64,000 nucleotides of DNA from Streptomyces sp. HNM0574 (GTDB taxonomy: Bacteria > Actinomycetota > Actinomycetes > Streptomycetales > Streptomycetaceae), in contig NZ_JAASAH010000010.1 in the NCBI RefSeq assembly GCF_012726235.1, positions 62,001-126,000 on the forward strand, in the 5' to 3' direction. Below the pieces are notes generated by a model. It was not told the origin of the DNA. It saw only the letters and a list, made by a program, of their open reading frames with translations, and searched no databases. This document shows, in pieces, positions 25,690-33,932 of this stretch. The number at the start of each line of letters is the position of its first letter. The first letter of the stretch is position 1. The position numbers were made by a program, and so were the translations under genes.

Positions 25690-26166
25690 GTGTCCAGTGC
25701 TGGAGCGGGCGGGTACGAGGTGCAGAAGGGCGGCATGGCCGAGGAGGCGGGCCGCCTCGACCGGGCAGGCGACGACGTCGGCCGCATCCGGAAGGCCGTG
25801 GAGGACGAGGCGTGCTACACGCCGGAGACGCTCGGCGGCCCGGACTCGGGCCCCGCGTACGAACGCTTCTCGGCGGCCTGGCAGGCCGAGGCCAGGACCC
25901 TGGAGGCGGCGCTGCACGAACTCGCCGACAAGGTCCGCGTCTCCAGCCGCAACTACGCGGGTGCCGACGACGACGCGCGCGCGGGCCTGCGCGCCGCCTC
26001 CGGTGACGGTCTGACCACCATGCCCGCGCCGGGCCCGGGCCCCGGCTCCGGGATCACCACGGGGCCCGCCCCGGGCGAGCGTCCCGCCGCCCTCGGCGAC
26101 ACCCCGCCGGTCGGCACCCGGCCGACCCCGGGCACGCCGCCGCCCGGCCTCGCCGACTTCGACTGA
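25690..26166 (+). CDS. small WXG100-like secreted protein
   Basis: A 158-residue protein. Residues 12-100 form a predicted two-helix hairpin of the WXG100/ESX kind: a helix through GGMAEEAGRLDRAGDDVGRI, a turn region with a Gly-Pro-rich break, and a helix through AAWQAEARTLEAALHELAD. Just after the second helix is NYAGADDD, a match to the YxxxD/E type VII export signal. A flexible tail of about 50 residues rich in Pro, Gly and Thr follows. GTG 25690 has GGGGGAGGAG upstream. It may be the secretion partner or chaperone of the next gene's product. It has no ATPase or channel genes nearby, so the secretion machine must lie elsewhere. Confidence 0.65.
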   Translation: MSSAGAGGYEVQKGGMAEEAGRLDRAGDDVGRIRKAVEDEACYTPETLGGPDSGPAYERFSAAWQAEARTLEAALHELADKVRVSSRNYAGADDDARAGLRAASGDGLTTMPAPGPGPGSGITTGPAPGERPAALGDTPPVGTRPTPGTPPPGLADFD

Positions 26167-26246
26167 CGCGTCCGCCCGCCGCCCCCGACTCGGCGGCGGA
26201 GCCCGCGTGTTCGCCTTCACCACTGATCACCGACGGGGGTCCACTC

Positions 26247-27839
26247 ATGGCCGCAGGGGAATCCACGACCGACCGCAGGCAGCAGATCGACCGGCACACC
26301 GAATCCCTCGCCGTCGCCGACAACAAGAACGACGTGATCGAGGCGATCAACAATCTCCTCGGCGTCGCGCCGCCCGAGGGCTCGCCCGACGTCCTGGACG
26401 GCATCGCCAAGCGTTACAAGGAACAGGCGGACGAGGCAGGGGACGTGCACACCCGCGTCGGGAACGTCGCCACGAAGGGGCTGCCGAGCGTCTGGGTGGG
26501 CAGCACCGGCGCGAAGGCGGCCGAGGTGGTGAACGCGGCCAAGCGCGCGGCCGAGCAGATGGAGGAGGCGTTCCGCAAGGCGTCCGGCGCGCTGTACGAC
26601 CTGTCCGACGCGCTGACCGAGGCCAAGTCGCGGGACAGCGAGGGCCGGACGCAGCTGCGCAAGGCTCTCAGCATGCTCGGCGGCGACGACGGCTTCTTCG
26701 ACGACATGGTCGAGAAGGACGCCGAGGAGGCCGAGCGCAAACGCGCTCAGGAGACCGCGGGCACCGGCGCCAACTACCTCTACAGCGCGGCCTCGACGGC
26801 CGACGAGGCCGCGCGGGCGGCGGCCCGCGAGCTGAACAAGTACGCGTCCGAGGCGCGCGCCGGGCAGATGAAGACGGACGAGATCTCCGCCGCCGACCGG
26901 CTCGTCCTCGCCGACGTCGGGGTGCACGGCGGCCCCAGGGAACAGAACGAGCTGCTCAGCGCCAACGACCTGGAGCGCTCGGGGCGTTACCTGGAGCGGA
27001 TGAACGAACGCGACCAGGCCCGCTACGAGCGGATGCTCGCCGACGCCGAGTCACCGCAGGAACGGGCCTATCTGGTGAAGGCGCTGGCCGCCGGGCACGA
27101 CGTGAACGAGGTCGCCGAGTTCCGTCAGAAGATCCACGGCAAGGACCCGGAGTGGCTCCAGCAGCACCTCACCCCGATCGTGACCGCCGGGGACAGCAAG
27201 AACAACGAGGGGCTCAACGACGACGGCTCCAACGTCAACACCGACGACCAGGAGTTCGGCGACAAGGCGTGGTCGCAGGACGGCGACACCTGCGTGCCGT
27301 CCACCGTGGTGGCCGCCCGCGCGCACGTCGACCCGGTGTACGCGCTGGAGCTGACGGGCGGGCCCTCCGGCCAGGAGAACGACCCCGACGCCTTCCGCGA
27401 GCGCCTCACCGACGAGCAGATGCGGATGCACGAGGCGGGCGACGGCGACTACACGTCACCGTGGTCCGACACCCCCGACGGCATGGACAACGACGGCAAG
27501 ACCACGATCGCCAACGACGAGGTCAGCCCGCACACCGGCAGCAAGTACGACTTCCAGGAGACCGGCACCCCGGACGCCCGCCGGGACGTCCTGCCGGAGA
27601 TCGAGAGGTCCGTCGCCGAGGGCAAGCCGGTGCCGATCGGCGTGGAGGGCCAGGAGGAGGGGGACCGCGTGGGGCACTCCATGATGGTGGTCGGCCAGGA
27701 GGGCGACAAGCTCCAGATCTTCAACCCCTGGGGCACCACGACCTGGGTCAGCGAGGACGACTTCGTCAACGGCGAGATGGGCAAGGCGTCCCGCGGCAGC
27801 CTCTCCGACGCCTACGCCGTCCACGTACCCGCCGACTGA
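26247..27839 (+). CDS. WXG-headed protein with papain-like cysteine protease domain
   Basis: A 530-residue protein, strongly acidic and without a signal peptide. Residues 1-130 are mostly helical and contain a true W-x-G (Trp83-Val84-Gly85) at a helix turn, as in type VII secretion substrates. Residues 130-320 are charged helices, including a long KDAEEAERKRAQE stretch. Residues 335-530 look like a papain-fold peptidase: a candidate nucleophile Cys349 in GDTCVPSTVVAAR, His477 in VGHSMMVVGQ, and Asn493 in LQIFNPWG, which reproduces the Cys, His, Asn order of the papain/calpain clan. Cys349 is the only cysteine. A large effector or toxin, or a cell-wall/peptide-bond amidase, is the best reading. 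Its probable inhibitor follows. Confidence 0.7.
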   Translation: MAAGESTTDRRQQIDRHTESLAVADNKNDVIEAINNLLGVAPPEGSPDVLDGIAKRYKEQADEAGDVHTRVGNVATKGLPSVWVGSTGAKAAEVVNAAKRAAEQMEEAFRKASGALYDLSDALTEAKSRDSEGRTQLRKALSMLGGDDGFFDDMVEKDAEEAERKRAQETAGTGANYLYSAASTADEAARAAARELNKYASEARAGQMKTDEISAADRLVLADVGVHGGPREQNELLSANDLERSGRYLERMNERDQARYERMLADAESPQERAYLVKALAAGHDVNEVAEFRQKIHGKDPEWLQQHLTPIVTAGDSKNNEGLNDDGSNVNTDDQEFGDKAWSQDGDTCVPSTVVAARAHVDPVYALELTGGPSGQENDPDAFRERLTDEQMRMHEAGDGDYTSPWSDTPDGMDNDGKTTIANDEVSPHTGSKYDFQETGTPDARRDVLPEIERSVAEGKPVPIGVEGQEEGDRVGHSMMVVGQEGDKLQIFNPWGTTTWVSEDDFVNGEMGKASRGSLSDAYAVHVPAD

Positions 27840-27868
27840 CCGCCCCCGACCGAGAAGTGAGCAGCAGC

Positions 27869-28342
27869 ATGCGCCAAGTCCCCGCCCGGCTCGTCCTCCC
27901 CGCCGTGCTGGCGGCCGCGCTCAGCGGCTGCGGGCTCTCGGGCCCCGAGGAGTACGCACTCGGCGAGAAGGCCGTGACGGTGGACGAGGGCGAGGAGTTC
28001 ACGCTGTCCGTCCCCGTCGACATCGCGATGGGGGAGCACTGGTCCACGACCTCGCCGGAGCCGGACGCCTCCGTCGTCCGCGGCACCGGCGACGAGGAGG
28101 ACGCCGAGGACAGCGGGGAGGCGGACGGCGCCGGCAAGGGCACCCACCGCTTCACCTTCAAGGCCGTCGGCACCGGCACCACGAAGATCCGCCTCATCCA
28201 GTGCCCCCACCGGGCCTGCGCCGGCGGCGGTACCGCGGGCGGGCCCGTCACCGCCTCGCCCGTCCCCAGCGGCAGTCCCTCGCCACCGGCGGACGAGCGC
28301 GCCACCGTCCACACCTACACCGTGACCGTGAGGCAGCCATGA
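27869..28342 (+). CDS. lipoprotein with chagasin-like (I42) inhibitor fold
   Basis: A 157-residue lipoprotein: signal peptide and lipobox LSGC with Cys21. Residues 35-155 resemble the chagasin/I42 family of cysteine protease inhibitors: the strand VTVDEGEEFTLSVPV, then a loop MGEHWST where chagasins have their NPTTG loop and Trp, then an acidic insertion, GTHRFTFKAVGTGTTKIRLI (the family's fTFkA...Gtt.I.l core), and a final strand HTYTVTV. The inhibitory loops themselves are only partly conserved. Being outside the membrane and next to a papain-like protease gene, it would protect the producer from its own exported enzyme. ATG 27869 is 29 bases after the protease stop. Confidence 0.65.
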   Translation: MRQVPARLVLPAVLAAALSGCGLSGPEEYALGEKAVTVDEGEEFTLSVPVDIAMGEHWSTTSPEPDASVVRGTGDEEDAEDSGEADGAGKGTHRFTFKAVGTGTTKIRLIQCPHRACAGGGTAGGPVTASPVPSGSPSPPADERATVHTYTVTVRQP

Positions 28343-28743
28343 GCACCGCACCGCACCCGCGGCGGCCCACCCGCACCGACGACGAGCTCGCCGGCTCCGA
28401 CATCCCGGCCATGCTGCGCTACGGCCTCTCCTTCGCCGGGCCGCACCGCACCGCGCTCTTCGGGGACGGCGCCGTCGGCGCCTCCGTGCTCCTCGACCGC
28501 GAGGGCGTCCGGCCGCGCGCCGTCGCCTTCCTCGCGCAGGTGGTCCGCCGCGGCGGCGTCCGGTACGCCGCCGGGCTGGCCGAGCCGGTGCCGGGCGAGG
28601 CGGCGGCGGAGCGGGTGCGTTCCTGGCTGGAGGCCGCGGCCCCGCTCGGCCGCGGCATCGAGGGCGACGAGACGGTGGCCCGCTGGCTGGAGGCCGTCGC
28701 GGAGATCCTCGGCCTCCGCCACAGCCACCGGGAGCGCGGCTGA
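28339..28743 (+). CDS. hypothetical cytosolic protein
   Basis: I do not recognise this 134-residue protein. It has no signal peptide or membrane helix. The middle is a mix of strands and helices (PAMLRYGLSFAGPHRTALFGDGAVGASVLLD, named here as two blocks of that order) and the C-terminus is a helix around RWLEAVAEILGL. Its ATG overlaps the lipoprotein stop as ATGA, so it is co-translated with the protease and lipoprotein genes and may be a cytosolic chaperone or regulator for them. It ends 12 bases before recO. Confidence 0.6.
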   Translation: MSTAPHPRRPTRTDDELAGSDIPAMLRYGLSFAGPHRTALFGDGAVGASVLLDREGVRPRAVAFLAQVVRRGGVRYAAGLAEPVPGEAAAERVRSWLEAAAPLGRGIEGDETVARWLEAVAEILGLRHSHRERG

Positions 28744-28749
28744 GATACT
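28744..28749 (+). promoter_or_regulatory. -10 box of a possible leaderless recO promoter
   Basis: GATACT lies six bases before the recO ATG. There is no ribosome site in the 12-base gap after the upstream gene, so a leaderless start from this box would explain recO translation. Confidence 0.4.
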
Positions 28750-28755
28750 GGGCCC

Positions 28756-29583
28756 ATGGCCCTCTATCGCGACGACGGCATCGTGCTGCGCACCCAGAAG
28801 CTGGGGGAGGCCGACCGGATCATCACCGTCCTCACCCGCGGGCACGGCCGGGTGCGGGCCGTCGCGCGGGGGGTGCGGCGCACCAAGTCCAAGTTCGGCG
28901 CCCGGCTGGAACCGTTCAGCCATGTCGACGTGCAGTTCTTCGCGCGCGGCAGCGAACTCGTCGGCCGCGGGCTGCCGCTGTGCACCCAGACGGAGACCAT
29001 CGCCCCGTACGGCCGCCGCATCATCACCGACTACAGCCGGTACACGGCCGGTACGGCGATGCTGGAGACCGCCGAGCGGTTCACCGACCACGAGGGCGAG
29101 CCGAACGTCCAGCAGTACCTGCTGCTCGTCGGCGGGCTGCGCACCCTCGCCTCGGGCGAGCACGCGCCCGGCCTGGTGCTCGACGCCTTCCTGCTGCGCT
29201 CCCTCGCCATCGGCGGGTACGCGCCCAGCTTCTCGGACTGCGCCAAGTGCGGGCTGCCGGGCCCCAACCGGTTCTTCTCCGTCGGCTCGGGCGGCGTCGT
29301 CTGCGGTGACTGCCGGGTACCGGGCAGCGTCGTTCCGTCACCGGAGGCGCTGCGGCTGCTGGGCGCCCTGCTCACCGGCGACTGGGCGACGGCCGACGCG
29401 GCGGAGGACCGGCACGCGCGCGAGGGCACCGGGCTCGTCTCGGCCTATCTGCACTGGCACTTGGAGCGCGGCCTGCGCTCGCTCCGCTACGTCGAGCAGG
29501 CCGAACGGGACGCCCGCGCCCGCGAGGCGGAGGCGCGGCGGGAGGCGGCCGGCGGCGGCGCCGCGGCGCCGGGCGGCCGGTAG
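28756..29583 (+). CDS. recO: DNA repair protein RecO
   Basis: A 275-residue recombination mediator that loads RecA on SSB-coated DNA in the RecFOR pathway. The N-terminal OB fold begins MALYRDDGIVLRTQKLGEADRI (first part), a central helical region follows, and a zinc finger is formed by CAKCGLPG and CGDCR (about residues 165-190). A low-complexity Ala/Arg/Gly tail ends the protein. It precedes uppS in the same direction, a conserved actinobacterial order. Confidence 0.94.
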   Translation: MALYRDDGIVLRTQKLGEADRIITVLTRGHGRVRAVARGVRRTKSKFGARLEPFSHVDVQFFARGSELVGRGLPLCTQTETIAPYGRRIITDYSRYTAGTAMLETAERFTDHEGEPNVQQYLLLVGGLRTLASGEHAPGLVLDAFLLRSLAIGGYAPSFSDCAKCGLPGPNRFFSVGSGGVVCGDCRVPGSVVPSPEALRLLGALLTGDWATADAAEDRHAREGTGLVSAYLHWHLERGLRSLRYVEQAERDARAREAEARREAAGGGAAAPGGR

Positions 29584-29678
29584 TCGCCCCTCGGGGGATT
29601 CCTCGGGAAAGCGCCCCCGTGCGCGTCCGCTACGCTCGCCGTACCGACCCCGCCCCCGTCCCTGATGGAGCTGAACCC

Positions 29679-30527
29679 ATGGCACGTCGCGGAATGCTGT
29701 CCCGGCAGCGTCGCGAGTACGTCACGCCCGAACCGCACCCCTCCGGTGCCCGCCCGCCGAAGATCCCGGGTGAGCTGATCCCGGGCCATGTGGCGGTCGT
29801 CATGGACGGCAACGGCCGCTGGGCGAAGGAGCGCGGCCTGGCCCGTACGGAGGGGCACAAGGTCGGCGAGGGCGTCGTCATGGACGTTCTCAAGGGCTGC
29901 CTGGAGATGGGCGTCAAGAACCTCTCGCTGTACGCCTTCTCCACCGAGAACTGGAAGCGCTCCCCCGAGGAGGTCCGCTTCCTGATGAACTTCAACCGGG
30001 ACGTCATCCGCCGCCGCCGCGACGAGATGGACGAACTGGGCATCCGCATCCGCTGGGTCGGGCGGATGCCGAAGCTGTGGAAGTCCGTCGTCCAGGAGCT
30101 CCAGGTCGCCCAGGAGCAGACGAAGGACAACGACGCGATGACGCTGTACTTCTGCGTCAACTACGGCGGCAGGGCCGAGATCGCGGACGCCGCGCAGGCC
30201 GTCGCGGAGGACGTGAAGGCCGGCCGGCTGGACCCGTCGAAGGTCAGCGAGAAGACCTTCGCCAAGTACCTGTACTACCCGGACATGCCGGACGTCGACC
30301 TGTTCCTGCGCCCCTCCGGCGAGCAGCGCACCTCCAACTACCTGGTGTGGCAGAGCGCTTACGCGGAGATGGTGTACCAGGACGTGCTGTGGCCGGACTT
30401 CGACCGGCGCAACCTGTGGGAGGCGTGCCTGGAGTACGCCCAGCGCGACCGCCGCTTCGGCGGCGCCCAGGACACCCCGGCGGTCCAGCAGGCCCCGGCG
30501 GCCGAGGACGTTCCCCCGCAGGGCTGA
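29679..30527 (+). CDS. uppS: isoprenyl transferase (undecaprenyl diphosphate synthase family)
   Basis: A 282-residue cis-prenyltransferase that elongates allylic diphosphates with isopentenyl diphosphate to make the lipid carrier for cell wall synthesis. Signatures are the catalytic Asp in VVMDGNGRWAKERG, the SxxN region LYAFSTENWKRS, and DLFLRPSGEQRTSNYLVWQ. An N-terminal extension of about 30 residues is typical of Streptomyces. ATG 29679 follows GGAG. Chain length (C50 or C55) cannot be read from sequence. Confidence 0.93.
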   Translation: MARRGMLSRQRREYVTPEPHPSGARPPKIPGELIPGHVAVVMDGNGRWAKERGLARTEGHKVGEGVVMDVLKGCLEMGVKNLSLYAFSTENWKRSPEEVRFLMNFNRDVIRRRRDEMDELGIRIRWVGRMPKLWKSVVQELQVAQEQTKDNDAMTLYFCVNYGGRAEIADAAQAVAEDVKAGRLDPSKVSEKTFAKYLYYPDMPDVDLFLRPSGEQRTSNYLVWQSAYAEMVYQDVLWPDFDRRNLWEACLEYAQRDRRFGGAQDTPAVQQAPAAEDVPPQG

Positions 30528-30543
30528 CACACCCCGTACGAAA

Positions 30544-30583
30544 CGAGGCCGGGCCCCGTCCGTGTGGACGGGACCCGGCCTCG
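30544..30583. terminator. bidirectional terminator between uppS and zur
   Basis: A long hairpin, with CGAGGCCGGG pairing to CCCGGCCTCG and an inner CCGTCC pairing to GGACGG around a GTGT loop. It lies in the 79 bases between the two convergent stop codons. Confidence 0.85.
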
Positions 30584-30606
30584 ACTCCGCGCTGCCGCGG
30601 TGCGGT

Positions 30607-31032
30607 TCAGGACTTCTTCTCGCGCGCCTGCGCGCACTCCCCGCACGTGCCGAAGATCTCGATGGTGTGGCCGACGTCGACGAAGCCGTGCTCCGCCGCG
30701 ATCGACTCCGCCCACTTCTCCACCGCCGGGCCCTCGACCTCCACGGCCTTGCCGCAGTGACGGCACACCAGGTGGTGGTGATGGTCGTCGCTGTGGCAGC
30801 GGCGGTAGACGGCCTCGCCCTCGTCGGTGCGCAGCACGTCGACCTCGCCCGCGTCGGCGAGGGACTGCAGGGTGCGGTAGACGGTGGTCAGACCCACCGA
30901 GTCCCCGCGGTGCTTGAGCATGTCGTGCAGCTCTTGCGCGCTCCGGAACTCCTCGACCTCGGCCAGCGCCGCCGATACGGCGGCGCGCTGTCGGGTCGAC
31001 CGGCCGCGGACAGGGGGGCCTGCGGTCGTCAC
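30607..31032 (-). CDS. zur: zinc uptake regulator Zur
   Basis: A 141-residue Fur-family repressor that binds DNA when loaded with zinc. It has a winged-helix DNA domain (residues 1-80, with SAQELHDMLKHRGDSVGLTTVYRTL named by its ends) and a metal/dimer domain with the regulatory HHHH in DDHHHHLVC. The structural zinc cysteine pairs are CRHC and CGEC. GTG 31032 (encoding V/MTTAGPP) matches the known Streptomyces N-terminus and follows AAGGAG; upstream in-frame starts would add an unrelated tail. It is the last gene of the znuACB-zur set, so it is likely to be autoregulated through the Zur box before znuA. Confidence 0.93.
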   Translation of the reverse strand: MTTAGPPVRGRSTRQRAAVSAALAEVEEFRSAQELHDMLKHRGDSVGLTTVYRTLQSLADAGEVDVLRTDEGEAVYRRCHSDDHHHHLVCRHCGKAVEVEGPAVEKWAESIAAEHGFVDVGHTIEIFGTCGECAQAREKKS

Positions 31033-31156
31033 ACCGTCTCCTTCGCTCGTCGTACTCCCTCGGCGCTGCTCGCTGGACGACATGGAACCGTGCTCCTGCC
31101 GCTCGCTCGCCGGGACCTGCCCGGACATTGTGCCAGGCGCACGCCGGGAGCGGTTA

Positions 31157-32050
31157 TTACACCCGGGCGCCTTCGCGTTCTCCCGCCTCCAGGGTGCCCC
31201 CTGCGCCGTCCTGAGCGACAGCCCTGGCCCGGCGCCGTGCCAGCGGGGCCGCCAGCGCGGTCACGAGGACGAACAGCCCGATGGCCAGCACGACGATGCT
31301 CGCGCCGGGCGGCACGTCCGCGTAGAACGAGGTGGTGGTGCCGGAGAGGGTGACGAGCACGCCGAAGCCGACGGCCAGCCCCAGCGTCGTCGCGAACCCG
31401 CGGGTGACCTGCTGCGCGGCGGCCACCGGGATCACCATCAGCGCGCTGACCAGCAGCAGGCCGACCACGCGCATGGCCACCGTCACGGTCACCGCGGCGG
31501 TGACGGCCAGCAGCAGGTTCAGCAGCCGCACGGGCAGGCCCGTCACCCGCGCGAAGGCCTCGTCCTGGCAGACGGCGAACAGCTGCCGCCGCAGGCCCAG
31601 CGAGACCGCGAGCACGAACGCGGACAGGCAGACGATGGCGATCACGTCGGAGTCGGAGACGGTGGTGATCGAGCCGAAGAGGTACGTGGTGAGGTTCGCG
31701 CTGGAGCCGTTCGGCGACAGGTTGATCAGCATCACGCCGCCCGCCATGCCGCCGTAGAACAGCATCGCCAGCGCGAGGTCGCCGCGTGCCTTGCCGTACC
31801 AGCGGATGAGCTCCATCGCGACGGCGCCCGCGGCCGAGACCAGCACCGCCGTCCACACCGGGTTGGCGTTCAGCAGGAAGCCGAGCGCGACGCCGGTCAG
31901 CGCCACGTGCCCGATGCCGTCGCCCATGATCGCCTGGCGGCGCTGGACGAGGTAGATGCCGACGGCCGGAGCGGCGATGCCCACCAGCAGCGCGGCCAGC
32001 AGGGCGCGCTGCATGAACGCGTAGTCGAGCATGTCGAGGATGTCGGTCAT
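31157..32050 (-). CDS. znuB: zinc ABC transporter permease
   Basis: A 297-residue ABC-3 family permease with about eight hydrophobic segments (for example LLAALLVGIAAPAVGIYLV and LLNLLLAVTAAVTVTVAM). An ABC-3 hallmark near the N-terminus is QRRQAIMGDGIGHVALTGVALG, where the protein contacts the ATPase. It forms the membrane channel for high-affinity zinc import. Its ATG overlaps the stop of the ATPase gene by four bases. Confidence 0.92.
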   Translation of the reverse strand: MTDILDMLDYAFMQRALLAALLVGIAAPAVGIYLVQRRQAIMGDGIGHVALTGVALGFLLNANPVWTAVLVSAAGAVAMELIRWYGKARGDLALAMLFYGGMAGGVMLINLSPNGSSANLTTYLFGSITTVSDSDVIAIVCLSAFVLAVSLGLRRQLFAVCQDEAFARVTGLPVRLLNLLLAVTAAVTVTVAMRVVGLLLVSALMVIPVAAAQQVTRGFATTLGLAVGFGVLVTLSGTTTSFYADVPPGASIVVLAIGLFVLVTALAAPLARRRARAVAQDGAGGTLEAGEREGARV

Positions 32051-32838
32051 GACAGCAGTCCGGTCTCGATCTTCGAGGCGGGCTCCGCCTCGGGGGTGTC
32101 GTGCGGGTGGCAGGCCAGGTCGTGCAGCCGCTCGGGGTGGTCGACGCGTTCGACGAGGCCGTCGTGGAGCACGACGGCGCGGTCGATCAGCGGGGCCAGC
32201 GGCCCCAGTTCGTGCAGCACGAGCAGCACGGAGCTGCCGCGCGCGACCTGCTCCCGCAGCGCCTCGGCGAGGACGTCCTGGCTGGCGAGGTCGACCCCGG
32301 CGAGCGGCTCGTCGAGGATCAGCAGGTCGGGCTCACCGGCGAGGGCGCGGGCGATCAGCACCCGCTGGTGCTGGCCGCCGGAGAGCGCGTTGACGGAGTC
32401 CTTCGCGCGGTCGGCCAGGCCGACCACCTCCAGGGCCCGGCTCACCGCCGCCTTGTCCTCCCGGCCGAGCGGACGCAGCCGCGTACGGGCCAGCCGCCCG
32501 GAGGAGACGATCTCGCGGACCGTCGCCGGGACGCCGCCGGCCGCGGTGGAGCGCTGCGGCACGTAGCCGACGCGCTTCCAGTCCCGGAAGCGCGCCAGCG
32601 GGGTGCCGAAGATCTCCAGCTCGCCGCCCGTCAGCGGCACCTGCCCGATGACGCTGCGGATGGTCGTCGACTTGCCCGAGCCGTTGGCCCCGAGCAGCGC
32701 GACGACCTCGCCGCGGCCGACGGTCAGGTCGATTCCGCGCAGCACGGGGCGCGCGCCCAGCGTCGCGGTGGCGCCGCGGAGCGATATCGCGGGTGCCGCG
32801 GCGGCCTTCTCGGCTGTGGCGGTCTCCGGTGAGGGCAT
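32047..32838 (-). CDS. znuC: zinc ABC transporter ATP-binding protein
   Basis: A 263-residue ABC ATPase. Walker A is LLGANGSGKSTTIR, the Q-loop is YVPQRS, the signature is NALSGGQHQRVLIARAL, Walker B is LLILDEPLAGVD, and the switch His is in LLVLHELGP. It couples ATP hydrolysis to zinc import with the neighbouring permease and binding protein. ATG 32838 follows GAGGAAGG. It lies 64 bases downstream of the binding protein gene. Confidence 0.92.
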   Translation of the reverse strand: MPSPETATAEKAAAAPAISLRGATATLGARPVLRGIDLTVGRGEVVALLGANGSGKSTTIRSVIGQVPLTGGELEIFGTPLARFRDWKRVGYVPQRSTAAGGVPATVREIVSSGRLARTRLRPLGREDKAAVSRALEVVGLADRAKDSVNALSGGQHQRVLIARALAGEPDLLILDEPLAGVDLASQDVLAEALREQVARGSSVLLVLHELGPLAPLIDRAVVLHDGLVERVDHPERLHDLACHPHDTPEAEPASKIETGLLS

Positions 32839-32902
32839 GGGACGGGCCTTCCTCGTGGGGAGAGAAGAGGGGGACGGGCGCGGGAGAGCGGGGGACGCGG
32901 CG

Positions 32903-33895
32903 TCAGCGGGCGCCGAGCGCGTCCTGCAGGGCCTGGAGGTTCTTCTCCATCTCGGAGAAGTAGTCCTGCTTCGCCGGGTCCTTGACGCTCTCCAGCGGGC
33001 TGAGGACGCCGGTCTTGAGCCGCAGGTCCTTCGCGAGGGTCGACGCCGTCTTGTCACTCGCATTGTCCTCGAAGAAGACCGTGTCGACCTGGTCGGACTT
33101 CGCGACCTTGTGCAGCGCCTTCATCCGGGCCGGGCTCGGCTCGGCCTCGGGGTCGAGGCCGGAGATGGCCTCCTCGTGCAGGCCGTAGCGCTCGGCGAGG
33201 TAGCCGAAGGCGGCGTGCGTGGTGATGAAGGTGTCGGTCTTCTTCTTCGCCAGCCCGTCCTCGAACTTCTTGTCCAGGCCCTCCAGGCGCTCGACGAGCT
33301 TCTCGGTGTTCTTCTCGTAGTCGGCCTTGTGCTTCGGGTCGGCCTTCGCCAGCTCCTTGCCGACGCCCTCGGCGACCTGCGCGTACCGCACGGGGTCGAG
33401 CCAGAGGTGCGGGTCCTCACCGGCGTGGTCGTGGCCCTCGTGGCCGTGCCCCGCGTGCTCCTCGCCCTCGTGGCCCTCCTCGCCGTGCACGTCGGTGCCG
33501 TGCTTCTCCAGCGAGGTGTACGAGGTGGCCTCGGCGACGTTCTTCACCTCGGACTGCTTGACCGCCTGGTCGACGGCGGGCTGGAGCCCCTTGAGGTAGA
33601 CGGCGAGGTCGGCCTCGCTCAGCTCGCCGGTCTGCTGCGGGGAGAGCTCCAGGTCGTGCGGCTCCACGCCGGGCTTGGTGAGCCCCTGCACGTCGACGTG
33701 CTCGCCGCCGATCTCCTCGGCGAGGAACTCCATCGGGTAGAACGACGCGACGACCTTGACCTTGCCGTCGTCCCCGCCGCCCGCGTCCCCGCCGCAGGCC
33801 GTGAGCGCGACCGCGCCCAGACCGAGGGCGCCGAGGGCGGCGGTCGAGCGTATGAGTCGTCGAGACCTGAGGGGAGAGCGTCGCAGAGCGTTCAT
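32903..33895 (-). CDS. znuA: zinc ABC transporter substrate-binding lipoprotein
   Basis: A 330-residue cluster A-I metal-binding lipoprotein. Lipobox VALTAC with Cys34. Zinc-binding histidines lie in GVEPHDLELSP and DPHLWLDP, and a His in TTHAAFGYLAERY. Between them is a flexible acidic His-rich loop (about ten His within residues 135-160), typical of zinc rather than manganese receptors. ATG 33895 is preferred over 33904 because it lies seven bases after the -10 box, consistent with leaderless expression. It is the first gene of znuACB-zur. Confidence 0.93.
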   Translation of the reverse strand: MNALRRSPLRSRRLIRSTAALGALGLGAVALTACGGDAGGGDDGKVKVVASFYPMEFLAEEIGGEHVDVQGLTKPGVEPHDLELSPQQTGELSEADLAVYLKGLQPAVDQAVKQSEVKNVAEATSYTSLEKHGTDVHGEEGHEGEEHAGHGHEGHDHAGEDPHLWLDPVRYAQVAEGVGKELAKADPKHKADYEKNTEKLVERLEGLDKKFEDGLAKKKTDTFITTHAAFGYLAERYGLHEEAISGLDPEAEPSPARMKALHKVAKSDQVDTVFFEDNASDKTASTLAKDLRLKTGVLSPLESVKDPAKQDYFSEMEKNLQALQDALGAR

Positions 33896-33902
33896 GACAG
33901 TC

Positions 33903-33932
33903 ATTTTCAGACTAGATGGAAACGATTGTCAA
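33903..33932 (-). promoter_or_regulatory. znuA promoter overlapped by a Zur box
   Basis: On the minus strand, TTGACA (33932-33927) and GAAAAT (33908-33903) are 18 bases apart, and seven bases lead to the znuA ATG. The plus-strand sequence TGGAAACGATTGTCA (33917-33931) is a 15-base imperfect palindrome matching the Streptomyces Zur box pattern TGnaAAtnattntCA. It covers the -35 and spacer, so zinc-bound Zur would block polymerase. glyS lies divergently beyond it. Confidence 0.8.
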
